Assembly (NCBI RefSeq): GCF_003937945.1
Contig: NZ_RSEC01000046.1
Location: 248,001-312,000, forward strand
Reading direction: 5' to 3'
Length of the DNA: 64,000 bases
Source of the DNA: Amycolatopsis eburnea
GTDB taxonomy: Bacteria > Actinomycetota > Actinomycetes > Mycobacteriales > Pseudonocardiaceae
Shown here piece after piece: positions 57,171-64,000 of the stretch. Numbering within the stretch: the first letter of the stretch is position 1; each line of letters opens with the position of its first letter. Position numbers and translations under genes: made by a program. Under the pieces are notes generated by a model, which was given only the letters and a program-made list of their open reading frames with translations, was not told the origin of the DNA and did not search any database.

Positions 57171-60074
57171 ATGTCAGTCGAAACCGGTCAGCGGCCCTCC
57201 GCGACCGACACACCCACCGCGATCCGGGTCATCCGGCGGGACGGCAGCGTGTCGCCGTTCGACGCCGGGAAGATCTCGGTCGCGCTGACGAAGGCGTTCC
57301 TCGCGGTCGAGGGCGGCGACGCCGCCGCGTCCTCCCGCGTGCACCACGTCGTCGCGGAGCTGACCCAGCAGGTCGAGACCACCCTGCTGCGCCACGCCGG
57401 CCCCGAAACCGCCCTGCACATCGAGCAGATCCAGGACATCGTCGAGCTCGCCCTGATGCGCGGCGAGCACCACAAGGTCGCCCGCGCCTACGTCCTCTAC
57501 CGCGAGGAGCGCAGCAAGGCCCGCGAGGCCGCCAAGCCCGCCACCACCGAAGCGACCCTGAACGTCAAGGGCGCCGACGGCGTCCTGCGCCCGCTCGACT
57601 GGGCCCGCGTGTCTCACGTCGTGGGCGAGGCCGTCGCCGGGCTCGAGGACGTCGAAGCCGAGCCGGTGCTGGCCGAGGCCAAGCGCAACCTCTACGACGG
57701 CATCAGCGCCGACGAGCTGGCGCTGGCCCAGGTGCTGGCCGCCCGCGTGCTGGTCGAGCAGGAGCCGAACTACTCGTTCGTCTCCGCCCGCCTGCTGCTG
57801 GACAAGCTGCGCGGCGAGGCGCTGAGCTACCTGGCGGGCAAGCCGCGCCAGGCCAGCCAGGACGAGATGGCCGGTGAGTACCCCGCGTACTTCCGCGCCT
57901 ACCTGCGCCGCGCGGTCGAGCTGGAGCTGGTCGACGGCGAGCTGCTGCGCTTCGACCTGGACAAGATCACCGCCGCGATCCGGCCCGAGCGCGACCTCGA
58001 CTTCGGGTTCCTCGGCCTGCAGACGCTCTACGACCGGTACTTCCAGCACCACGAGGGCATCCGCTTCGAGCTGCCGCAGGCGTTCTTCATGCGCGTCGCG
58101 ATGGGTCTCGCCATCCGCGAGAAGGACAAGGAAGCCCGCGCGATCGAGTTCTACGAGCTGCTCTCCAGCTTCCACTTCATGGCGTCCACCCCGACGCTGT
58201 TCAACTCGGGCACCACGCGCCCGCAGCTGTCGTCCTGCTTCCTGACCACGGTGGACGACGACCTGGACTCGATCTTCCAGGCGTACAAGAACAACGCGCT
58301 GCTGGCCAAGTACTCGGGCGGCCTCGGCAACGACTGGACCCCGGTCCGCGGCCTCGGCGCGCACATCAAGGGCACCAACGGCCAGTCCCAGGGCGTCGTG
58401 CCGTTCCTCAAGATCGCCAACGACACCGCCGTCGCGGTCAACCAGGGCGGCAAGCGCAAGGGCGCGGCCTGCGCGTACCTCGAGACGTGGCACGTGGACA
58501 TCGAGGAGTTCCTCGACCTGCGCAAGAACACCGGTGACGACCGCCGCCGCACCCACGACATGAACACCGCGAACTGGGTGCCCGACGAGTTCCTCCGCCG
58601 CGTCGAGGCCAACGCCGAGTGGACGCTGTTCTCGCCGAACGAGACGCCGGACCTGCACGACCTGTACGGCAACGAGTTCGCGCAGCGCTACCGCGAGTAC
58701 GAGGCGATGGCCGCCCGCGGCGAGATCAAGGTCTTCCGCAAGATCCGCGCGGTGGAGCTGTGGCGCCGCATGCTGACCATGCTGTTCGAGACCGGCCACC
58801 CGTGGATCACGTTCAAGGACCCGTGCAACCTGCGCTCGCCGCAGCAGCACGTCGGTGTCGTGCACTCGTCCAACCTGTGCACCGAGATCACGCTGAACAC
58901 CAACAGCGAAGAGGTCGCGGTCTGCAACCTCGGCTCGGTCAACCTGCTCAAGCACGTCACCCCCGAGGGCCTGGACACGAAGCGCCTCGAGAAGACCGTG
59001 CGCACGGCCGTCCGCATGCTGGACAACGTGATCGACATCAACTTCTACACGATCCCGGAGGCGCGCCGCTCCAACCTGCGCCACCGCCCGGTCGGCCTGG
59101 GCATCATGGGCTTCCAGGACGCGCTGTTCGAGATCGGCGTCCCCTTCGCCTCCGAAGAGGCCGTGAAGTTCGCCGACGTCTCGATGGAGCACCTCTCCTA
59201 CTACGCGATCTCGGCGTCGACCGACCTCGCCGAGGAGCGCGGCCAGTACCAGTCGTTCGAGGGATCGCTGTGGAGCAAGGGCATCCTGCCGATCGACTCG
59301 CTGCAGCTGCTCATCGACGCCCGCCAGGGTGACGCCCTCGACATCGACACCTCGTCCACCCTGGACTGGGCGCCGCTGCGCGAGCGCGTCAAGACCGTCG
59401 GCATGCGCAACTCCAACGTGATGGCGATCGCGCCCACCGCGACGATCTCCAACATCTCCGGCGTCGGCCAGTCGATCGAGCCGCTGTTCCAGAACCTGTT
59501 CGTCAAGTCGAACATGTCCGGCGACTTCACCGTGGTCAACCCGCACCTGGTCCGCTCGCTCAAGCAGCGCGGCCTGTGGGACGAGGTCATGGTGTCGGAC
59601 CTGAAGTACTTCGACGGCAGCCTCGGCCAGATCGACCGCGTCCCGGACGACCTGAAGGCGTTGTACGCCACGGCGTTCGAGATCGAGTCGAAGTGGATCG
59701 TGGACGCCGGCTCGGTGCGCCAGAAGTGGATCGACCAGGCGCAGTCGCTGAACCTCTACATCGCGGCGCCGAGCGGCCGCAAGCTCGACCAGCTGTACCG
59801 CTACGCGTGGCACAAGGGCCTCAAGACCACGTACTACCTGCGCGCGCAGTCCGCGACGCACGTGGAGAAGAGCACCCTGCGCGGCACCGACGGCAAGCTG
59901 AACGCCGTCTCGGCCACCCCGGCCGTCGCGGCCCCCGCGGCCACCCCGGCCCCGGCGCCCGCGCCCGCTCCGACGCCCGCTCCCGCCCCCAAGCCGGAGC
60001 CCGACGTCGACTTCGTGGCCACCGAAGGCGCCGCCTGCCGCATCGACGACCCCGACTGCGAAGCCTGCCAGTAA
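57171..60074 (+). CDS. nrdA: Ribonucleotide reductase large subunit, two ATP-cones
   Basis: 967 residues from ATG 57171 with GGAG ahead. Two ATP-cone domains at about 18-118 (VIRRDGSVSPFDAGKISVAL) and 131-235 (LRPLDWARVSHVVGEAVAG). The barrel carries C356 (LSSCFLT), N568-x-C570-x-E572 (SSNLCTEIT) and C585 (VCNLGSV) for radical chemistry, and Y888-Y889 (TTYYLRAQ) for radical transfer. An Ala/Pro linker of about 30 residues precedes the C-terminal redox pair in DCEACQ. It reduces ribonucleoside diphosphates with NrdB 16 bp downstream. The duplicated cone implies tight dATP/ATP control. Confidence 0.95.
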   Translation: MSVETGQRPSATDTPTAIRVIRRDGSVSPFDAGKISVALTKAFLAVEGGDAAASSRVHHVVAELTQQVETTLLRHAGPETALHIEQIQDIVELALMRGEHHKVARAYVLYREERSKAREAAKPATTEATLNVKGADGVLRPLDWARVSHVVGEAVAGLEDVEAEPVLAEAKRNLYDGISADELALAQVLAARVLVEQEPNYSFVSARLLLDKLRGEALSYLAGKPRQASQDEMAGEYPAYFRAYLRRAVELELVDGELLRFDLDKITAAIRPERDLDFGFLGLQTLYDRYFQHHEGIRFELPQAFFMRVAMGLAIREKDKEARAIEFYELLSSFHFMASTPTLFNSGTTRPQLSSCFLTTVDDDLDSIFQAYKNNALLAKYSGGLGNDWTPVRGLGAHIKGTNGQSQGVVPFLKIANDTAVAVNQGGKRKGAACAYLETWHVDIEEFLDLRKNTGDDRRRTHDMNTANWVPDEFLRRVEANAEWTLFSPNETPDLHDLYGNEFAQRYREYEAMAARGEIKVFRKIRAVELWRRMLTMLFETGHPWITFKDPCNLRSPQQHVGVVHSSNLCTEITLNTNSEEVAVCNLGSVNLLKHVTPEGLDTKRLEKTVRTAVRMLDNVIDINFYTIPEARRSNLRHRPVGLGIMGFQDALFEIGVPFASEEAVKFADVSMEHLSYYAISASTDLAEERGQYQSFEGSLWSKGILPIDSLQLLIDARQGDALDIDTSSTLDWAPLRERVKTVGMRNSNVMAIAPTATISNISGVGQSIEPLFQNLFVKSNMSGDFTVVNPHLVRSLKQRGLWDEVMVSDLKYFDGSLGQIDRVPDDLKALYATAFEIESKWIVDAGSVRQKWIDQAQSLNLYIAAPSGRKLDQLYRYAWHKGLKTTYYLRAQSATHVEKSTLRGTDGKLNAVSATPAVAAPAATPAPAPAPAPTPAPAPKPEPDVDFVATEGAACRIDDPDCEACQ

Positions 60075-60090
60075 AGGAATCCCTGCACAG

Positions 60091-61164
60091 ATGACGAACG
60101 TGGAGACGACGGACGCGACCGGCCTCGGGGAGATCGAGGTCGGCGCCGCCCGGATCAACGTCGACGACAAGCGCATGATCAACGCGCGCGCCGACGTCAA
60201 CCAGCTGCTGCCGATGAAGTACAAGTGGGCGTGGGAGAAGTACCTCGCCGGCTGCAACAACCACTGGATGCCGACCGAGGTCGCCATGCAGGCCGACATC
60301 GCGCTGTGGAAGTCGCCGGACGGCCTCACCGAGGACGAGCGGCAGATGCTCAAGCGCAACCTCGGCTTCTTCGCGACCGCGGAGTCCTTGGTGGCCAACA
60401 ACATCGTGCTCGCGGTGTACCGGCAGATCACCAACCCCGAGTGCCGCCAGTACCTGCTGCGCCAGGCGTTCGAGGAGGCCGTGCACACGCACACCTTCCA
60501 GTACATCTGCGAGAGCCTCGGCCTGGTCGAGGGCGAGCTGTTCAACATGTACCGCGAGGTCCCGTCCATTTCGGACAAGGACGCGTGGGCGCTGAAGTAC
60601 ACGCAGAACCTGGAGAACCCGGACTTCGAGACCGGCACGCCGGAAGCCGACCAGGCGTTCCTGCGCGACCTCGTCGCGTTCTACGTGATCTTCGAGGGCA
60701 TGTGGTTCTACACCGGCTTCGCGCAGATCCTGTCGCTGGGCCGCCGGAACAAGATGGTCGGCATCGCCGAGCAGTACCAGTACATCCTGCGCGACGAGTC
60801 GATCCACCTGAACTTCGGCATCGACTGCATCAACCAGATCAAGATCGAGAACCCGCACCTGTGGACCGAAGAGTTCCAGGCCGAGGTGCGCGGGATGCTG
60901 CAGGAGGCGTGCGAGCTGGAGGTCGCGTACGCGCGCGACACCATGCCGCGCGGCATGCTGGGGTTGTCGGCGCAGCTGTGCGAGCAGTACATGCACTTCA
61001 TCACCGACCGCCGCGCGCAGCAGATCGGGCTGGCCCCGATCTTCGGTGAGACCGAGAACCCGTTCCCGTGGATGTCCGAGGCGATGGACCTGAAGAAGGA
61101 GAAGAACTTCTTCGAGACCCGCGTCATCGAGTACCAGTCGGGCGGCGCCCTCGACTGGGACTGA
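60091..61164 (+). CDS. nrdB: Ribonucleotide reductase small subunit, class Ic-like (no radical Tyr)
   Basis: 357 residues. Metal ligands are E98 (FATAESLV), E129-x2-H132 (EEAVHTHTF), E202 (FEGMWF), E236 and H239 (RDESIHLN). The position of the stable tyrosyl radical, four residues after H132, is F136, and the first ligand is Glu not Asp. This is the class Ic pattern of Chlamydia trachomatis NrdB, which uses an Mn(IV)/Fe(III) cofactor instead of a tyrosyl radical. It delivers the oxidising equivalent to nrdA's thiyl cysteine. Followed by a strong terminator. Confidence 0.95.
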   Translation: MTNVETTDATGLGEIEVGAARINVDDKRMINARADVNQLLPMKYKWAWEKYLAGCNNHWMPTEVAMQADIALWKSPDGLTEDERQMLKRNLGFFATAESLVANNIVLAVYRQITNPECRQYLLRQAFEEAVHTHTFQYICESLGLVEGELFNMYREVPSISDKDAWALKYTQNLENPDFETGTPEADQAFLRDLVAFYVIFEGMWFYTGFAQILSLGRRNKMVGIAEQYQYILRDESIHLNFGIDCINQIKIENPHLWTEEFQAEVRGMLQEACELEVAYARDTMPRGMLGLSAQLCEQYMHFITDRRAQQIGLAPIFGETENPFPWMSEAMDLKKEKNFFETRVIEYQSGGALDWD

Positions 61165-61172
61165 GCCCGGAC

Positions 61173-61219
61173 GACGGCTCGGCCACGCCACCGGCGAACC
61201 GGGGCGTGGCCGAGCCGTC
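61173..61219 (+). terminator. Very strong hairpin terminator after nrdB
   Basis: A 17-bp perfect stem (61173-61189 with 61203-61219) plus an inner CCGG/CCGG stem with CGAA loop; it also faces the convergent 528-aa gene and can serve both. Confidence 0.9.
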
Positions 61220-61226
61220 CGGCCGC

Positions 61227-62813
61227 TCAGCCGAACGTGCGGTCGAGTTCCTGCCCCGCCTTCTCCAGCGCCTCTTTCGCCGAAGCGTCCTTCCGCTCGA
61301 GGTAGTTCGCCGCGGCGATCAGGTACTCCCCCACCTCCACCACCTGGTTCGCGGTCGCGTCGACGGTGCCCGCCAGATCGTCGCGAACCTGGCTCCACTG
61401 CGGCCACGAGCCGGTCGGCCCGAGGCCGATCGCCCGGCCCCCGCTCAGCTCCGGGCGTTCCCACGTCGCGCTCGTCGAGTAGACGTCGCGCACTCCCCTG
61501 GCGACGGCGCGGAGCTCCTCGCCCAGTTCGTCCGCGAACGTCTTCCCCGCGTCGCGCAGGCGCTCGAACTCGACGCTGATGTCGACGTCGAGGGGCTTGT
61601 CCTGGTGGGAGTCGGACCGGACGTCGCTCAGGTCCATCGTGAAGTACGTCTTGTAGGTGTTCGCTTCCGCGTTGTACACCGTGTGGTCCCCGATGTGCGC
61701 GTGAGCGACGCCGAGCACGTCGGCACTGTCGCTTTCGTCGAGCTGGACCTGGGTCTCGAGGTCGAGGAGCTGACCGCTGTCCAGCGTGTCCGCCACCGCC
61801 TGGATGATCTCCTCCGCGGTGGCCCCGTCGATCGCCGCCGGGATGTCGAACACCTCCTTGGACTCGTCCTCGATCTTGCCGAGGATCTCGTCCGCTCCGG
61901 CCAGGATGAGTCCCGTAGCCGCCAGGCCGATGCCCACCGCATCGGCCACCGGGATCAGTCCCATGGCGCCGACGACCCAGCCGGCGCTCTTGATCATGGC
62001 CTGGGTGGTGCCGCCGTCGCCCGTGAAATCCATTCTGCGCGTGGCCTGCCTGCCGATTTCCATGACACCCTCCCGGGTGCTCTGCCACATGTTCCCGAGG
62101 CCCTCGAGCTGGGCGGCCAGCATTTCGCCGAGGATGTAGAGGTTCAGGAGGGTGCCCTGCAGCGGGATGACGAACCGGTCGATCGGGCCGTTGATCTGCG
62201 GCGCCCACATCCGCGCGGGCGGGGTGGTGCCCTGCGCTCCCGGATCGTGGGCGACGAGACCGAGCGTGCGGCACGCCAGGTAGTAGGACTCACCCGGAAC
62301 GTTGACGACACCCAGCGGCTTGATCGCGTCGCGCAGCCGCGTGGCGGCCTCCCAGAAGTCCTTCTCGTACGGGATCCGGTCGGGCTCGCCCCAGCCGGTG
62401 AAGATCTTGTCCACCCGCTGCGCCCACTTCGCGTAGAGGCCTTGGACCCCGGACGCCTCGGCGTTCCCCGGGTCCGCCCACACGTCGAATTCGGCGACGC
62501 GGTTGCCCTGGTAGTCCTCCTGCCACGCCGTCCGGTGCTTCGTTTCGGTGCGGGTACGGGGAACCGGCGGGAAGTGGTGGTGGGTCATCCACCGCGGCGG
62601 TTCGTACCCGGGCTCGTTTTCCCGGTCGTGGAAGGTTTCGTCGTGGTCGAACGAGACGCGGTAGCCGCCGTCCGCGTTCCCGGTGTAGCAGCACATCGGA
62701 TTCTTGCCGAGGGTCCGGTCCCAGATCTCGCGGTTGATCGCGGATCTGACCAGCCCCCACTTCATCGTCTCGATGCCTTCTCGCGTAAAGGATTCCCGAC
62801 GTTCGTTGGCCAT
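61227..62813 (-). CDS. Large orphan protein, possible type VII-like or polymorphic-toxin carrier
   Basis: 528 residues from ATG 62813. I do not recognise a catalytic domain. It has a CC pair and YTGNADGGYRVSFDHDETFH near the N-terminus, and a hydrophobic mid-section (GWVVGAMGLIPVADAVGIGL, LAATGLILAGADEILGKIE) that could cross a membrane or pack in a core. A helical C-terminus of about 80 residues follows (VRDDLAGTVDATANQVVEVG, EYLIAAANYLERKDASAKEA), with the small helical-hairpin look of WXG100-like tails. It is monocistronic with no ESX genes nearby. Confidence 0.6.
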   Translation of the reverse strand: MANERRESFTREGIETMKWGLVRSAINREIWDRTLGKNPMCCYTGNADGGYRVSFDHDETFHDRENEPGYEPPRWMTHHHFPPVPRTRTETKHRTAWQEDYQGNRVAEFDVWADPGNAEASGVQGLYAKWAQRVDKIFTGWGEPDRIPYEKDFWEAATRLRDAIKPLGVVNVPGESYYLACRTLGLVAHDPGAQGTTPPARMWAPQINGPIDRFVIPLQGTLLNLYILGEMLAAQLEGLGNMWQSTREGVMEIGRQATRRMDFTGDGGTTQAMIKSAGWVVGAMGLIPVADAVGIGLAATGLILAGADEILGKIEDESKEVFDIPAAIDGATAEEIIQAVADTLDSGQLLDLETQVQLDESDSADVLGVAHAHIGDHTVYNAEANTYKTYFTMDLSDVRSDSHQDKPLDVDISVEFERLRDAGKTFADELGEELRAVARGVRDVYSTSATWERPELSGGRAIGLGPTGSWPQWSQVRDDLAGTVDATANQVVEVGEYLIAAANYLERKDASAKEALEKAGQELDRTFG

Positions 62814-62927
62814 GGCTCCCCGTCCCCCAGACGACCACGGCGCCGAAGATCACTTCCCCGGCCGGCAGCCGCGGTGCGGGCACTATACCCCGAAACGTCC
62901 GTTTCGGGCGGGGATTCGCACCGGTGG

Positions 62928-63332
62928 TCAATACGCGTAGCGGCGCACCTTCTCCGGGTGGAGGACCAAGCGGAGCTGGTCCACAGCCAGGATTTCCTTC
63001 AGCCCGGCGGCGCGGCCGGGGTCGCCGAGGTCCCAGTAGCGGGCCGCCAGGCGCCCGGCCAGGTCGTGGGCGCCGTCCGGTTCCAGGGAAACGGTGCCCT
63101 CGGCCGAAACCCAGCGTTCGCGCTCGCCCACCGGGGCCGCCACGACGAGTGACGCGCGCGGGTTCCGGCGGAGGCGGCGGACCTTGGGTGCGTCCGGTTC
63201 CGAGAACAGCTGCAGCGTGCCGTCCGCCGTCGCCTCGAACCAGACCGGGCGTGGCTGGCCGCCCGCCACGGTCAGGAAGCCGTGCAGCGGGCGCCGGAGG
63301 AAGTCGAGGTCCGTGGGGGTCAAGGTGTCCAT
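62928..63332 (-). CDS. PPOX-class flavin/F420-binding protein
   Basis: 134 residues from ATG 63332; a longer frame starting at 63368 lacks a ribosome site. A split-barrel flavin-binding fold is indicated by FLRRPLHGFLTVAGGQPRPV, WFEATADGTLQLFSEPDAPK, then VRRLRRNPRASLVVAAPVGE. Such proteins bind FMN or F420 and reduce or oxidise small molecules. The gene is divergent from the AraC-like gene at 63407, which may control it. Confidence 0.8.
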   Translation of the reverse strand: MDTLTPTDLDFLRRPLHGFLTVAGGQPRPVWFEATADGTLQLFSEPDAPKVRRLRRNPRASLVVAAPVGERERWVSAEGTVSLEPDGAHDLAGRLAARYWDLGDPGRAAGLKEILAVDQLRLVLHPEKVRRYAY

Positions 63333-63406
63333 GCCCCGATTCAACCTGCCCCGCTCGGACGATCCCATGGGTGAAAAGCCGGATCTCCTGTGCGATCGTC
63401 TGAAGG

Positions 63407-64000
63407 GTGGACGTACTGGGTGACCTCTTCCGCGGTGTGCGAGCCCACGGCTCGCTCTTCGGCAGCTCCGCGCTCTCCCCGCCCTGGTCGCTGCGCTTCG
63501 TCGACGGCGCGCCGCTCACCCTCTGCACCGTGCTCGACGGCGCCGGCTGGGTCGTGCCCGAAGACGGCCCGGCCGAGCCGTTGCGGGCCTACGAGACCGT
63601 CGTCGTGCGCGGGCCCGGGACCTTCCGCTTCGTCGACGAGGTCGGCACGCGCGCCGAACCCGTCGACTGCGGGGAGTTCTGCGCCGTGCCCGAGCAGGGC
63701 GGGACGCGGCACCGGCGGGGCTGGTACGACCCCGGCGACGGCGGCACGACCCTGATCGTCGGTGCCTACCCGGTCGGCGGGGAGATCAGCCGCCCGCTGC
63801 TGGACGCGCTGCCCGTCGTGCTGCGCGTGGACGGCGGGCGCACCGGGGACGCCGTCCTCGACCACCTCGCCGCCGAGGTCGCCGCCGACACGCCGGGGCA
63901 GCAGGTCGTGCTCGACCGGCTGCTCGACTGGATGCTCGTCTGCACGCTGCGCGAGTGGTTCGACCGGCCCGGCGGCGAGCCCCCGGCGTGGTGGACCGCG
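63407..64000 (+). CDS. AraC-family regulator, cupin part (truncated by window end)
   Basis: 198 residues are visible from GTG 63407; the gene continues past the right edge. The visible part is a Cupin_6 sensor domain (LGDLFRGVRAHGSLFGSSAL, PPWSLRFVDGAPLTLCTVLD, TTLIVGAYPVGGEISRPLLD) that usually precedes a C-terminal AraC HTH. The start has no strong ribosome site. Probable ligand-responsive activator of the divergent PPOX gene. Confidence 0.75.
   Translation, partial: MDVLGDLFRGVRAHGSLFGSSALSPPWSLRFVDGAPLTLCTVLDGAGWVVPEDGPAEPLRAYETVVVRGPGTFRFVDEVGTRAEPVDCGEFCAVPEQGGTRHRRGWYDPGDGGTTLIVGAYPVGGEISRPLLDALPVVLRVDGGRTGDAVLDHLAAEVAADTPGQQVVLDRLLDWMLVCTLREWFDRPGGEPPAWWTA

Noticed and set aside
57174..60638. 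An open frame of over 1,100 codons on the minus strand opposite nrdAB
   Set aside because: It is the antisense shadow created by GC-rich codons; the plus strand carries intact RNR catalytic residues.

Overview
This is a high-GC actinobacterial chromosome segment. Pseudonocardiaceae, and Amycolatopsis in particular, is the best guess. The basis is GC-rich wobble positions, many GTG starts, dense TetR/IclR/MerR regulation, mycothiol-type DinB proteins, a secreted GH18 and GH2, and typical actinobacterial carboxylase gene order. The genus is an inference from style, not from a marker gene. No rRNA, tRNA, CRISPR array, intact insertion sequence or phage module was seen.

Layout. (1) 0-2.8 kb: a sigma-70-like factor with its own zinc-finger tail, a 60-aa peptide gene behind it, a divergent TetR gene and a small antitoxin-like gene. 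(2) 2.8-10.6 kb: a catabolic block of ACS-type MFS transporter, FAD dehydrogenase, two SDRs and a SnoaL-like protein. It is read divergently from an IclR gene across a perfect 10+10 bp palindrome. A second IclR gene follows, divergent from a two-subunit 3-oxoacid CoA-transferase. (3) 10.6-14.9 kb: a membrane-anchored HTH/ricin-lectin protein, divergent from two overlapping genes for envelope-associated, repeat-containing proteins. (4) 15-22 kb: TetR plus DinB-like pair, a large STAND ATPase, cupin, small protein and amidase, then a mini-MerR whose 3' end overlaps the amidase. (5) 22-27.8 kb: a secreted PA14-GH2-LamG glycosidase behind a LacI-type palindrome, followed by hydrolase, DUF1330-like and TetR genes. 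(6) 27.9-30.1 kb: a partly AT-rich island of immunity-type genes (barstar, SUKH, one unknown and one frameshifted remnant) with no toxin in the window. (7) 30.2-42.1 kb: hydrolase/MerR, lipoprotein, TetR/DinB/winged-helix, WYL, cytosine-deaminase-like, Fe(II)/2OG oxygenase, GGDEF, GH18 chitinase and cytosine/purine permease genes. (8) 42.2-45.2 kb: a MurJ-like flippase divergent from a methionine aminopeptidase, with twin operators between them. (9) 45.3-56.7 kb: an acyl-CoA carboxylase cluster resembling acyclic-terpene or branched acyl-CoA catabolism. It comprises TetR, SDR, two acyl-CoA dehydrogenases, biotin-dependent alpha and beta subunits, an AtuA-like protein and a TIGR03084 protein, with a divergent crotonase/acetoacetate-decarboxylase-like pair. 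(10) 57-61.2 kb: nrdA-nrdB, in which NrdB carries Phe instead of the radical Tyr (class Ic signature). (11) 61.2-64 kb: a large orphan protein, a PPOX-type protein and a truncated AraC/cupin regulator.

Most functional sense comes from local pairs of regulator, operator and target. Seven intergenic regions hold clear inverted repeats beside a matching regulator gene or a recognisable regulon: 1.5, 7.6, 15.0, 22.76, 30.2, 39.08 and 44.05 kb. The least explained parts are the repeat-protein cassette at 12-14.9 kb, the orphan immunity island at 28-30 kb, the 60-aa peptide behind the sigma factor and the 528-aa orphan at 61.2 kb.
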